NCBI GenBank assembly: GCA_034696485.1
Contig: JAQIWT010000651.1
Location: 1-16,744 of the forward strand
Direction: 5' to 3'
DNA: 16,744 nucleotides
From: Isohypsibius dastychi
Taxonomy: Eukaryota > Tardigrada > Eutardigrada > Parachela > Isohypsibiidae
Positions 1-9,047 of the stretch are shown here, piece after piece. Numbering within the stretch: position 1 is the first letter of the stretch; the number at the start of each line of letters is the position of its first letter. The position numbers and the translations under genes were made by a program. The notes under the pieces are model-generated. The model worked only from the letters and a program-made list of their open reading frames with translations, ran no database searches and was not told the origin of the DNA.

Positions 1-431
1 CTCACATTGCGGGTTCTGGAAACTGAAGAATAATTTTTTGCGAGGAGCGATAAATCATCAATCGCTTGTTGGAACTATACGTATGTCTGCAACCTAAACT
101 TGTTTGTCCTGCTAAACCCCCTGGACGGTCAACCCCTTCGGGGGTGAGCTTGCAAATTTCTAAAACTCTTCGCTTGTTCACGGCTGTTCCAGACTTTTAA
201 TGAATGGTGAGTAATATTACATCACAATGTGATATTTTACGATAATAAATGGTGAGTAATGTTTTAAGTGGTTTTTCACACAATAATTAATGACGATTAG
301 TTGGTTTTTTACCACAACCGACCATCGCCTCGGGAGATTCGCTTGCAAGTTACTTCCTTCAAACTAATACCCTATAGTGTCGCTCGATTTAATTGCCCTG
401 CTTGGACGATGCATCGTAGTGTTCAGTGGAT
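1..431. other. Spacer with short repeats, no gene seen
   Basis: I see no convincing coding exon here. The stretch holds a palindromic repeat at 129-160 with a relative at 9704-9735, and a 13-base direct repeat (AATGGTGAGTAAT) at 203-215 and 248-260. Between those two copies lies the perfect palindrome ATCACA-A-TGTGAT at 221-233. Their meaning is unknown. Confidence 0.5.
129..160 (+). repeat. Short dispersed palindromic repeat, copy 1
   Basis: The sequence TCAACCCCTT-(G/C-rich)-GAGCTTGCAA matches the reverse complement of 9704-9735 at about 27 of 32 positions by eye. The core is a near-palindrome (CAACCCC / GGGGTTG) and could fold into a hairpin. The GAGCTTGCAA flank sets its orientation. It could be the end of an old mobile element or a small dispersed repeat family. 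No target duplication was seen. Confidence 0.45.
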
Positions 432-933
432 CTAAGAGTACTGTAGTATGTCCATTGGACCGTGAGCAGCCCGGTGAGTAAAGCTTGTCAAACACCAGTT
501 GATTGAGGTAGAGCCCTGATACTTAGCCTTTTCTTTGATTGGTTTCTTTGGGTGGACACGTACCATCCCGTACGGGAGTAGACACATGTTTTCACGTGAA
601 CTATTGATATGGGAAAACTTCACTGGTGGCCCTGACGGGTTTTCTCGGCTCAGCATTTTGAGAACCGGACTTTTCTCCAAGTTGCATTGGCTATCGCGTT
701 GGTCAGTTCGATAATTAGGAGTCCTACGAATATCAGGAACACGACCTGGTCCTAGTACGCAAGCGAAATAAAATAATCATCAGTTTAAGCCAGTGATCAA
801 TGAAAGTAACGGTTTAAACTGTTCAGTATCAAGAACCTTTCATCAGCTCACCGCATGGAAGTTCAATACATACTTCGATACACCAAATTCCATCATAAGC
901 ATTTTCGGCTAGCGTTTTAAGTTTCTTTTGCAT
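432..933 (-). CDS. Possible two-exon gene or gene end, unknown product
   Basis: A tentative model joins exon 933-852 to exon 751-432 through an intron with donor GTGAGC at 851 and acceptor CTAG ending at 752 (100 nt). The phases agree (phase 1) and give 133 residues from the ATG at 933 to the TAG at 434-432. The protein is cysteine-containing (WCIEVCIELPCG near the junction; ENMCLLPYGMVRVHP later) and basic towards its C-terminus. It has no signal peptide, membrane segment or motif that I recognise. It could be the last exons of a longer gene whose earlier exons I could not join, because an in-frame stop lies just before the ATG. An open stretch of about 105 codons in this window can arise by chance, so the call is weak. 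Confidence 0.25.
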
Positions 934-960
934 TCATTCCAAATTCAGTAAGTTTCCATT

Positions 961-1824
961 CTGTAATTGTTTTGTGCACCCGCCCCCCCCCCTTCTTCCA
1001 TATGGAGGACCACGAATAGGTCTCCACCTGTAGAATAATCGCGGTCAATAGGTATGAAATTCTAAAATGTATAAAAATCACAAGGTATTGCGCAATATCC
1101 TTGATCCATCCACTCTGTGATTGAATCCTGTTCGCAAGCACTCTACTTTGACTCACCTATACCCCCTCACCTGATTCGTAACATAGTTAGGTTTGGGGGG
1201 GGGGGGGGAGGAGGGATAACTTGTCACAACTTGTCACAATTGATTAATTTTTCAGATGAATCTAAATATTTCGTCGACATCTTCAACTTCGATGATGATT
1301 TGTTTTTATGTTTTCAGATAAAATCTTCCTTGTGAAAAGAACCTTTTTTTTCTCGCGAACGGGAAACTTGACAGGACAATGTGCTAACCACAGGTGGGCA
1401 TCGCGAACAACGCTCCAAAACATCTCTTGCCGGGACATATCAAAATTGCTCTGCGGTATCCAGGCCGCCCATGACCCACCCGTAACTACCTCCATCCAAG
1501 TATCTCAAGACGAGTTCAAACCCACGCTGTGATTTCGAGAGACAATCAAGATTTACAAACTGGTTTTGGTTCTTTAACCGGATGGAATCTATGTTCAACT
1601 GGAAAACTCGTCTACGTTTCGAAACACTGCTCACACTTTGCAGCTTTCTCCGGGGCATCTTGTAAAATACCAGCTCTGTCGTTGGTGGCCACTGAATCAA
1701 TGCAATAGTATGGTGAATGAATAGTATCTTATTTTGTTAACCATTTCTGTATCGGCACGAAGTCGCTCTGCACCGTACGCAGCAGCGAAACTGACAACCG
1801 AATGATATTGCCTGTCGGTTGCAA
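961..1824. other. Spacer upstream of gene A, homopolymer runs and weak ORFs
   Basis: This stretch carries a run of 10 C (983-992), a run of 14 G (1195-1208) followed by more purines, and a perfect 10-base tandem duplication (ACTTGTCACA twice, 1219-1238). A minus-strand open frame of 86 codons (1700-1440) has no ATG at its head, no splice partner I could justify and no recognised motif. The bases just before 1825 must hold the promoter and 5' leader of gene A, but I see no clear TATA box or other core element. Confidence 0.4.
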
Positions 1825-2933
1825 ATGTCTTCCAAGAAACTCCACCTCGGGTTGACCTTCATGCTGGCTGCGAGTGCAATAGTATTTTTGTTATTTGTCT
1901 TTCTCCAAGCTCCCAATGTTTCCAGTCGCCAACAGAATTGTGAACATTTGTTCGAAGAAGGCGAGTTATATGATGATCATAAGGATCGAACCTGGTCCCC
2001 AAGGGGGTGTAGGCTCGAATGGTACTCGGGTTTTGGGGAGTAAGTCTCATTCCAAACAAGAGTCTGTTTTGTATGCAATAAAGTTTTACTTTGATTTTAG
2101 ATACAGGTCAACTACGAAGCGTTGTTTTGAGCGTCTAGCCAGAACATCAACAAGAAACCGTACCTCAATCCTGGTGATTGGAGATTCTACAGCCCAGCAA
2201 ATTCAAGGATCATTCCACCAGCTCTTCTCACCTAATAATTTCCCTTATTCGTGTGCAACTGAGCCGCAAACTTCTGACGTTCTAGCAGATGGATGTAATG
2301 TCTCCCGTTACTATCCGGATTTTCGAGTTCATGTGGAAAGGTGGTGGGCGCCGACTTCTGATGACTGGTCTGGCATCGTGTCATACGTAAAAAGCATCTT
2401 GAATGATGACCTTCAACGGGTGCCGGACTTGGTCTACATCAATACAGGAAATCATTTGATCTCTTGGTGTTGGGATATGGAGATCGATCCAGTAAACTGT
2501 TTAGCCTTATACACACGGTTAGTTTACCATAGTACATTTATACATCAACTTGAATTCTCTGAATATATTTCGTGTTTGGTTCGACAGCAACCTACGAGCA
2601 CTTCTAAAATATCTGAATCCACTCAGTCAGCGAACAAAAGTCATATGGGCACCGGTGACCTTGATGTATGGAGAAAAGATACAACGTTTGTACGAAAATG
2701 GACATCGCACCAACCAAATGCTGCTTATTTTTAATAAGGCTGCACAGAAAACTCTTGTTGGGACGGGCATTCAATGGTGGTCATCTTACCTGCAGATATT
2801 TCATTTTTTCGGAGATACTCCTGATGGAGTGCACCTAGGACATCGCGCGCTTGCTTATTCTACTCAGGTGCTGCTTAATTTTATGTGCAATTCAGTGACA
2901 TCTCCGGAATCGGAACTATGTTGCTCTCTATGA
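1825..2933 (+). CDS. Gene A: type II membrane SGNH O-acetyltransferase/esterase, CASD1 N-terminal-domain-like
   Basis: Exons 1825-2039, 2101-2517 and 2588-2933 join through introns of 61 and 70 nt (GTAAGT...TTTTAG and GTTAGT...GACAG) into 325 residues ending in TGA. Residues about 10-28 form a hydrophobic signal anchor. The luminal part starts with C39 and the pattern W57-S-P-R-G-C62, then C80, then the block I catalytic motif VIGDST with Ser101. The SGNH dyad closes with D290-G-V-H293 near the C-terminus, followed by LLNFMCN. In the CASD1/Cas1p family the same order (W-x-P-x-GC, then FIGDS, then DG-x-H) marks the luminal domain that acetylates sialic acid. Here the ten-helix acyltransferase part is absent, so the enzyme would need another acetyl donor route or may be an esterase. 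Related PC-esterase or NXPE-type proteins are alternatives. The ATG at 1825 is the first in frame ahead of the anchor. No AATAAA was seen in the first 200 nt after the stop. Confidence 0.82.
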
Positions 2934-3693
2934 TACGCGTTCTGACACCCCAACCACTTGCAAACACCTGTCAGACCACAAAGTAGAGCTATCAACATTT
3001 TGATTACGTTACCGCTGATTCTAACCCCCGTCATGTCATTATGGTTTTCGGTTTGCGGCGATGACAAAAGGGCTTGAAAGGATCTCACGGCGGGACCACC
3101 GTTTCAAGTTTTAGCAATACATGTATTTGCTAATATGGCATCTCTTGATCCAAAGACCGAGGTTCTGCAGTAGCTTGGTTTTAATCATGGGAGATTTTGC
3201 TGTCGATCAGCTGGTTTGTGTAGCTATACTCGAACATGACAGTAACAATGCTGGTCTATTGTGAAATGACATGAAGTTTTCTTTCAATGATCCACTCATT
3301 TTTGCTCCATGAATACTGCAAATTGCCCAGAAGACAGTGCAAAAATGCTGCGGCTGTACACTTGGAATTCGACGTTTTGAATCTTCGCCAAAAATTTAAA
3401 AGCTCCGGTGTTCACCATAAAGTCTGCTCAAGAGAAACAAAAACTCAAAGGTCAACAAGAGAACAAGCAAAGCTTGCCAATTCTCACGTCTTTCACCTCC
3501 CGGTGGAACTGCTCCAAAAATGCATTTTCTATCAAATTAAATAGTCAACCGAACCTGAGGCTGGAAATCGTGTGAAAAATGTTTCTTCGGATAATTCCTC
3601 AAAGTTGTATGATGCGATGGTGGAAGTTAAGCTTTCAAGGACTCATGTAGAATCTGGTGCTCCCGAATTCTATATACCAGGTAGGGTCAACAT

Positions 3694-3737
3694 TGTATTG
3701 ATTGCTTCTATTGATTGTATTGATTGCTTCATTGTCT
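3694..3737. repeat. 22-bp tandem duplication
   Basis: A 22-base unit (TGTATTGATTGCTTCTATTGAT) at 3694-3715 is followed by a copy at 3716-3737 that is identical over its first 16 bases or so and then diverges. It looks like a local slippage duplication in spacer DNA. Confidence 0.6.
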
Positions 3738-4556
3738 CTTCTGGAACAATTTTGCAAGCTTGAGCGAGTTTGTGATGCCCGAAATATATCGATTAGATAC
3801 ATTATTTTGATATCTGAGGCTCAAATATAGACACTGTTTTCAGATTGAGTAAATCACAAGCTTCAGATCGTATCGAAAACGGATGCGAATCTCACAAGGC
3901 ACGTACCAAGCTGAAACACTCATCTCAGCCAGAATAGTTCGACCTGCATTCGAGAAATAAACACGTTTTTCAGCATTGCCCTTGGTTGCGGTCAATGCAC
4001 TGAGCCGTGCTCTGCGTGATTGCTGTTGCTGTGGGTATCGGACAATTGCGGACACTGCCGCTCAAGAATTGACGTAAATCATGCCACGTCCACCAATGAA
4101 CTGCCAAAAAGACCTAGTTAGATCACGTACAGTTAAAACCTGTCTCAGGGGGCTTGTTGCAGCTGCACTGCGGTATCAAGCCTTCATACTGTACAACGTG
4201 ACGATTACCACGTGACAAAGTCTGAGTGAGCCTCGATAGAGTTCAGAGAGGAACGAGTTCTGAAATGTCTTTGGATTTTTTTGGTGCTTGTTTTCGATCT
4301 GATCTCACAAATGTGAGGCCACATACTTTGTAGAAAAATTGAAGCGAAATGTTTTCGGAAAATTTGACAGGAAACTCGTGCTCCTGCTTTTCTGCAAATC
4401 TTAGAAACTACCGTGAGGTTTTTTTAGCATCTGCATCCGACCATATGTAATCTTGTATTGTTCATTATTGTTTATAACTGTTCCGATAATTATGATCCTT
4501 AGGACAATAGTCATTTTCATGGTTACCATCAATAATTTGGCTATAGTTTTACTGTT

Positions 4557-4637
4557 TTTATTATCATTATTATTGATATAATTATTATTATAATTATTAT
4601 TATTATTGTTATTATTATTATCATTTTTATCATTATC
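4557..4637. repeat. (ATT)n-rich microsatellite
   Basis: An imperfect trinucleotide run of ATT/TTA units fills this stretch. On the minus strand it creates an asparagine-rich open frame (4709-4401), which is an artefact of the repeat and not a gene. Confidence 0.85.
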
Positions 4638-5025
4638 AGTTAACAATCTTACACATATCAGAACATTTTCATAATAATAATGAGTTGAGAAATGCACATA
4701 TATACGCATACAACTACCCGAGAGACCACAGGAGAGATGAGAAAATGCATGAAAGGTTGCGAAACATTCATCGCAAAGACAAGAATTACCTCGTTACTGA
4801 AAGCAACATAAATATTATTATTCGAACCCTAACGCGTTGTTCATGTTTTCATTGATTTCTGCAAGAAACGGTTAAGTCAGGAATTCACCGGCTGATAATT
4901 CACTGATGTGTGTGCAATTTATTAAGCGTGCAGAAAAAATCTCAAAACCATCCAGATAGACATCGGTTTTTTGTCAAGGATTCAAAGTCAACGGTCGACG
5001 GGGGAAGTAGTTTTTTGCCCCCCAC

Positions 5026-5031
5026 TTTATT
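5026..5031 (-). promoter_or_regulatory. Polyadenylation signal overlapping the stop codon of gene B
   Basis: On the minus strand the end of gene B reads ACT-AAA-TAA-AGT, so the canonical AATAAA hexamer (5031-5026) contains the TAA stop (5029-5027). If it is used, the 3' untranslated region would be only about 10-30 nt long. Confidence 0.5.
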
Positions 5032-6311
5032 TAGTGACACAATTCGGCACAGAGCAGGCGGTTTCAGGAGCGGCGAAAGTGCCTGGTACATCTGGGACAC
5101 CAGCCTGACGGAATAATTCATAAGACTGTCGAATAATGTCGTTCATTCGCGCCTGTTCTTCGATTGTAAAGATAGCTTGTAGTGGGTCCTTGCGTTTAGG
5201 CCGTTTGTTGCGTCCCAAGGAGTTTTCGACGGTGCACTGCAGCCTTGCATCATCGACTCGCACAGATAAAAACTCCGCAATTTTACTCAGTTCCGTTACT
5301 AGGCTACTTTTCAAGTTATCGTAAAACACCACCAGAACTTCTTCAGCAACAATGAAGGTGTTCTTTATTTGATAAAGCCAAATGTGACTTGTCCGCGAGA
5401 CAAAAGCATGCCATTCTAGAAAAAAAACATCGATGTGCATGAAATGTGAAAACTTGGTGAGTCTCAGAAAGGAATTTGTACCTGGTGTTTGAAAATCTTC
5501 TTTGTCAGCTATGCCAGTATGCATCCTCGTGGTTCGTCTATTGTGTTCGGCTATCATCATGTCATATGGATTACGGACTAGCAGTAAAATCCTAGATGAA
5601 TCAAAATCCTTCAAGTAGTGGGTTTTGTAAACAATTGCTGTTTGATGTGTGACATCGTCCATTTCACACGGGAATTTATCCAGTGCAGCTGTAACAACAG
5701 AAATATTGCATCCAGATTTTAGACACGAAGTACCAGGATGTTGCATGTTTTGTATTTGTGGGCCTAGGTTGTACCGAGGTGACACTGTATCATTCAGTGA
5801 AGCAAAACGAACATAGATTCAGAAAAGGGAATAAAACTCAGAACGACCAACCTTTTGCTTGGTAGACGCTTCCTGCAAGCGCGGAAAATAAAAATAGCTG
5901 CATGATGAACGATTTTGTTGCGGATAAACCTACCCGTGCAAATGCCAGTGAGGTGTTCAATCATCCAGCGCAACCAGGTGTTCCCACTTCCAGGAGAACT
6001 TAGCAATGCTGTTACAGGCAATGGTGATTCAGCGCGCCTTCCTCTTGGATGACACTCCTCACCTGAAAACTGATGTGAAGTGATGATGTAATAGGGAACT
6101 GCATCAGTCTTATTTAACCTCGAGCATCGACAAGCCAACTGGTCCGTGTAGTCTCGGTGTCCGGTTTTTCCTCGGCTTCTGGAAAGAGCTGGTTCGTCGC
6201 ATCTGCTCGATTTCTATCCATAAAAACAAAACAGCAACCAGCCGCGAGAAGCAACAGAACTCCTATACGCAGTGACCAATGGGAAGGATTGCCGTGGTGA
6301 ATAAGATGCAT
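5027..6311 (-). CDS. Gene B: WSCD-type Golgi sulfotransferase (sialate:O-sulfotransferase-like), no WSC domains
   Basis: Four exons on the minus strand (6311-6119, 6062-5934, 5784-5482, 5415-5027) join through introns of 56, 149 and 66 nt, all phase 1, into 337 residues ending in TAA. A short cytosolic tail precedes a hydrophobic anchor at about residues 16-31. The stem ends in WLVDARG. The 5'-phosphosulfate loop is SSPGSGNTWLRW (86-97), followed by MIEHLTGICT. A VYKTHY block (Lys161, His163) and the 3'-phosphate motif RNPYD (178-182) with AEHNRR follow. EWHAFV and EVLVVFYDNL match the later WSCD blocks, EWPEFV and the LLVVHYEEL-like segment. The enzyme would transfer sulfate from PAPS to a glycan in the Golgi lumen. 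Mammalian WSCD1 is described as acting on sialic acid, but the substrate here is not shown. The paired WSC domains of the vertebrate proteins are missing. It is a paralogue of gene C. Confidence 0.87.
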
Positions 6312-6426
6312 TGGTTGTGAATTTTGTCAGACCTGGATAACATGCGAGAATAAAACGTAACTTTCGTCTTCGGGTGTACTAAATCGATCGCAGTGGGCGT
6401 GACAGTTGAGCTGTTCATCGGTTCAG

Positions 6427-6850
6427 TCATACTCGAAGCATGAAGTATGAGCTGCTATAAGTTGTGAGGGATAATTTATATTGCCGATAGCCTCTGCTGG
6501 CAGTTCGCATTCTGTTCAATTGATTATTAGCTGCAGCTTGCGGCAGCGACTTGAGATTTTCGGCGGCTATGATCCGCTGGTGCTCATGATCTTCTAGAGT
6601 TGACAAAACTTGAAAGTCAAATCTCCCGTGGTTCCCTCTACATCCACAATTATCTCCTTGCCAGAAGTTTCAACAAACGTGATTCCTAACTTGCCGCTGA
6701 AATTATCTATCCGAGAATACATGTCCCAACGTTTCTAGAGATCCGACTGATTGGCGCAGAGTTAATTTCGGTGGATCTTCTCCTCGTTCAGTAAGGGTCT
6801 CAAAAACAGCTCATGCAATTCGCTCGTGGTACTCACGTCAACCGAAGGCT
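6427..6850 (-). pseudogene. Possible degraded coding remnant, unknown family
   Basis: Read from 6850 downwards, several short open pieces follow each other in different frames. One contains DVSTTSELHELFLRPLLNEE, one NFSGKLGITFVETSGK followed by VDVEGTTGDLTF, and one LEDHEHQRIIAAENLKSLPQ. The last piece lies in an open stretch running from about 6669 to the stop near 6427. They have a coding-like residue mix and lie close together on one strand, which would fit a frameshifted old gene. I recognise no family, the frames do not join through credible introns, and chance is a fair explanation. Confidence 0.17.
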
Positions 6851-7826
6851 TGATTACTTTTTAGATCTTAGTACGGACTTAGGGAAAAAACCCATTTCAT
6901 AAAAACGGTTTATCACAGTGAAAAAGGTCAAGCCACGAAGAATGAATGACCACTGATAGGTTGCCACAGATTCCCTCAAAACTTTGCTCTAGAGTTCATC
7001 AAATTCCCATCTATCTCCAAAAGAGAACTTTATGTCATGATTCTGGAAATTCAGTTTTCACACAAAATCGTTCCAAAAGTTCATCAACTGTGCGCAGACT
7101 TGAGGTCTTTCCAATGCACTTCATTGTACTCTGATTGCAGGAGTAAATCAAAAATCCTACGTGGCGGAAAATGTCGTTTTTACTGCTGATGACCATGAGT
7201 TTTTGATCAATGAAAAATTTCAATATCTACAGCATTCCAAAATTTCACCCGATCTGATCTCTTCAGTTTTCGAACCCGATCGTTTGACCTATGTTATGAA
7301 TTAACGGTAATTGTTGACAAAACTAATCTCGGGATCAAGCCTGAAGGTTTTTACCGCTATTTACCGGTCGAAAGTTATATGTAAATTGCGGTCACACTGA
7401 AAGTCAGTGATAAAATCGTAAATTGAGCTGAGAATTTCAGCTGGGTGAATAAATTTGAGAGTGGACACAGAGTTCACGGTCTCTTGTAGTTTCTGGTTAA
7501 CTTCTCGAAACACAGTGCCATTCCTCAAGTGAATTGCCCATCAACCCGCGGAAAGTACCCAGTTTTTTTTTCAAGAGAATTCCCAGTAGGTGGCTCACCG
7601 TATATCACATTCCTTAAGGACAATAGGCAATCGGTTCTGTAGTGTCGGGGGAAACTGGCTGGTGCGCATGGTTGATGTAATTCTTATATATTCATACAAA
7701 ATCAACAAGCTAAATCTCATTGAATTTTAATTTTAGTTCATTTTGTGCGCGCTGTAATCGGTTGAGCTGGGGCGGGTACTAAACTGGATAAACTTCAAGC
7801 GCCAAAATAAACTCGTTTGCGTTCTG

Positions 7827-7897
7827 TGATCACAGGTTTCTATACCTCATAAATTTGATCCCCGACGTTGGAAATTCCACCATGATCACAGGTTTCT
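7827..7897. repeat. 15-bp direct repeat pair
   Basis: TGATCACAGGTTTCT occurs at 7827-7841 and again, identical, at 7883-7897, 56 bp apart. The core TGATCA is itself palindromic. No inverted repeats are visible just inside the pair, so it is not clearly a target duplication. Confidence 0.6.
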
Positions 7898-8029
7898 TCA
7901 AAATTTCAATTCTAAATTTTTAAATTGATATAACTCATGAACAAAGGAAACGACTTATTCGATGTTCTCAGGAATTGTGTAGCTTTGCATTCGCAACCGA
8001 ATGAGATGAAAATTTACCGAATTGCAGAA

Positions 8030-8057
8030 TATTCAATTCGAAGTATTCAATTCGAAG
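8030..8057. repeat. Perfect 14-bp tandem duplication
   Basis: TATTCAATTCGAAG occurs twice without a gap (8030-8043 and 8044-8057). It lies in spacer about 130 bp before the Foldback-like element. Confidence 0.75.
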
Positions 8058-8174
8058 CTCGAATTTAGTTTATGGTAATTCAATTAGTGTACGGCCGTCT
8101 GAAGTCCGATTGCCTGTTGTCCTTAAAGCAAGCGAAGATTTGCTCAGTCTATGATCTGCTTCCCTAAATCCCGA

Positions 8175-8183
8175 AGCGCGATT
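8175..8183. repeat. Left 9-bp target site duplication candidate
   Basis: AGCGCGATT stands directly outside the left terminal inverted repeat and recurs in the same orientation at 9039-9047, directly outside the right one. It is not low-complexity sequence, so a chance match at exactly the two element borders is unlikely. Confidence 0.7.
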
Positions 8184-8292
8184 CAGAAGTAGCACAGTCT
8201 GTACCAAACTTGTTAAACAGGTGAACTGCAGTAATTTGTACTCAACTTGCAATTTGTCAGAAATGAGTAAAACTGTCGAACACTCACCCGCA

Positions 8293-8431
8293 GTTCACCA
8301 GTTACCCATAGTTCACCAGTTACCCGTAGTTCACCAGTTACCCGCAGTTCACCAGTTACCCATAGTTCACCAGTTACCCATAGTTCACCAGTTACCCGTA
8401 GTTTACCAGTTACCCGCAGTTCACCAGTAAG
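8293..8431 (+). repeat. 18-bp tandem array, left arm, 7 full units plus a partial
   Basis: Units GTTCACCAGTTACCC-(R)(Y)A start at 8293, 8311, 8329, 8347, 8365, 8383 and 8401, with a partial unit at 8419. They are almost identical, differing mainly at two positions (ATA, GTA, GCA). Because 18 is a multiple of three the array has no stops and mimics a protein (VHQLP repeated). This is not a gene. Confidence 0.9.
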
Positions 8432-8630
8432 ATCAGGTGGATCTTTGAGGATCAACAAACAGCGATCGATTACTTTTTCTTCAGGCCTGGTTCTGGCTGT
8501 TACCATCAAGGTGTCTCGATCAGAGATATCAACACAGTGTTCTGTTACTCGGCTTCTGAACTGGCGAACTACGTTGAACCGGTGAACTTCTTCAAACTGG
8601 ATAATCACATAATCCCGGTGGACTTCGGTA

Positions 8631-8900
8631 AACTGGTGAACATGTGGTAACTGGTAAACTACGGATAACTGGTGAACTGCGGTTAACTGGTGAACTTTGA
8701 GTAACTGATGAACTATGGGTAACTGGTGAACTATGGGTAACTGGTGAACTGCCGTGAACTAGAGGTAACTGGTGAACTGCCGTGAACTAGAGGTAACTGG
8801 TGAACTGCGGGTAACTGGTGAACCGCGGGTAACTGGTGAACTTCCGTGAACTGGTGAACTGTCATAAACTGGTGAATTACAGTGAACTGCGGGCAACCGG
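8631..8900 (-). repeat. Diverged inverted array of the same unit, right arm
   Basis: Here the unit appears in reverse complement (GGTAACTGGTGAACT plus three variable bases), with more substitutions, insertions and a nested perfect 28-bp duplication (8736-8763 and 8764-8791). The arm is longer and much less uniform than the left array, so the two arms have not been kept alike. One unit in forward orientation recurs near 8988-9002, just inside the right terminus. Confidence 0.8.
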
Positions 8901-9038
8901 TGAATGACGGTTATGTAGAGAAACGCCGTGGTGAAATTTTTACTGGAAATTTTTTGCGTTGGTGAATTTACTGGGAACAGTTGAACGGTTCACCAGTTAC
9001 CTTTGGTTCAAAAGTTTGGTACAAAACGTGCTATATCT

Positions 9039-9047
9039 AGCGCGATT
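9039..9047. repeat. Right 9-bp target site duplication candidate
   Basis: AGCGCGATT in direct orientation is the partner of 8175-8183 and directly follows the right end of the inverted repeat element. Confidence 0.7.

Larger units (their letters stand above)
2934..5025. other. Intergenic spacer between convergent genes A and B
   Basis: About 2.1 kb lies between the 3' ends of gene A (+) and gene B (-). I found no exon with supporting motifs. The open frames at 3287-3544 (+), 3572-3763 (+) and 4055-3840 (-) have ordinary composition, no family signature and no good start or splice context. Small repeats are at 3694-3737 and about 4557-4637. Confidence 0.5.
6312..8174. other. Spacer upstream of gene B, mostly featureless
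   Basis: The first bases must hold the gene B promoter, but no clear core element is visible. Coding-looking debris lies on the minus strand at 6427-6850. Small direct repeats include TGATCACAGGTTTCT at 7827-7841 and 7883-7897, and a perfect 14-base tandem pair at 8030-8057. Otherwise this is AT-rich spacer without a gene I can support. Confidence 0.45.
8184..9038. mobile_element. Foldback-like non-autonomous transposon with inverted minisatellite arms
   Basis: The 855-bp element is bounded by terminal inverted repeats. The left end (8190-8218) reads TAGCAC-x5-GTACCAAACTT-x-TT-x-AAC, and the reverse complement of the right end (9005-9033) agrees at about 22 of 29 bases, with weaker agreement to the outermost bases (AGA-xx-TAGCAC). 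A perfect 9-bp direct repeat (8175-8183 and 9039-9047) flanks it. Inside, an 18-bp repeat array in one orientation (8293-8431) faces a diverged array of the same unit in reverse (about 8631-8900), around a unique core of about 200 bp. Drosophila FB elements have this same layout: inverted arms built of short tandem repeats and 9-bp target duplications. No transposase frame is present; the open frames inside are translated repeats. It is therefore non-autonomous or a relic. Confidence 0.7.

Noticed and set aside
720-770. Alternative frame giving a hydrophobic helix (VVFLIFVGLLII) on the minus strand
   Set aside because: It ends at a stop after about 33 codons with no start or donor that would continue it. 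The other frame of the same exon is longer.
1-800. rRNA or tRNA resemblance (GGTCCTAGTACG-like words)
   Set aside because: The match is only a few words long. No conserved rRNA blocks and no tRNA A and B boxes could be lined up.
917-1156. Possible upstream exon of the 432-933 candidate, including the sequence TEFGMNAK
   Set aside because: The frame runs into a stop before the candidate exon and does not match its phase.
2864-3088. Minus-strand frame with a hydrophobic stretch (MLIALLCGLTGV)
   Set aside because: It overlaps the last exon of gene A on the other strand, and no downstream exon could be joined to give a second enzyme.
4401-4709. Minus-strand asparagine-rich open frame
   Set aside because: It comes from the ATT/ATA microsatellite and has no domain.
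8293-8431. CRISPR-like regular repeats
   Set aside because: The units are directly adjacent with no unique spacers, and the gene context is animal.
8213-8608. Open frames of 131 (-) and 69 (+) codons with repeating VTGELR or VHQLP
   Set aside because: They are translations of the 18-bp tandem array, whose length is a multiple of three and so contains no stops on either strand. There is no other coding signal.
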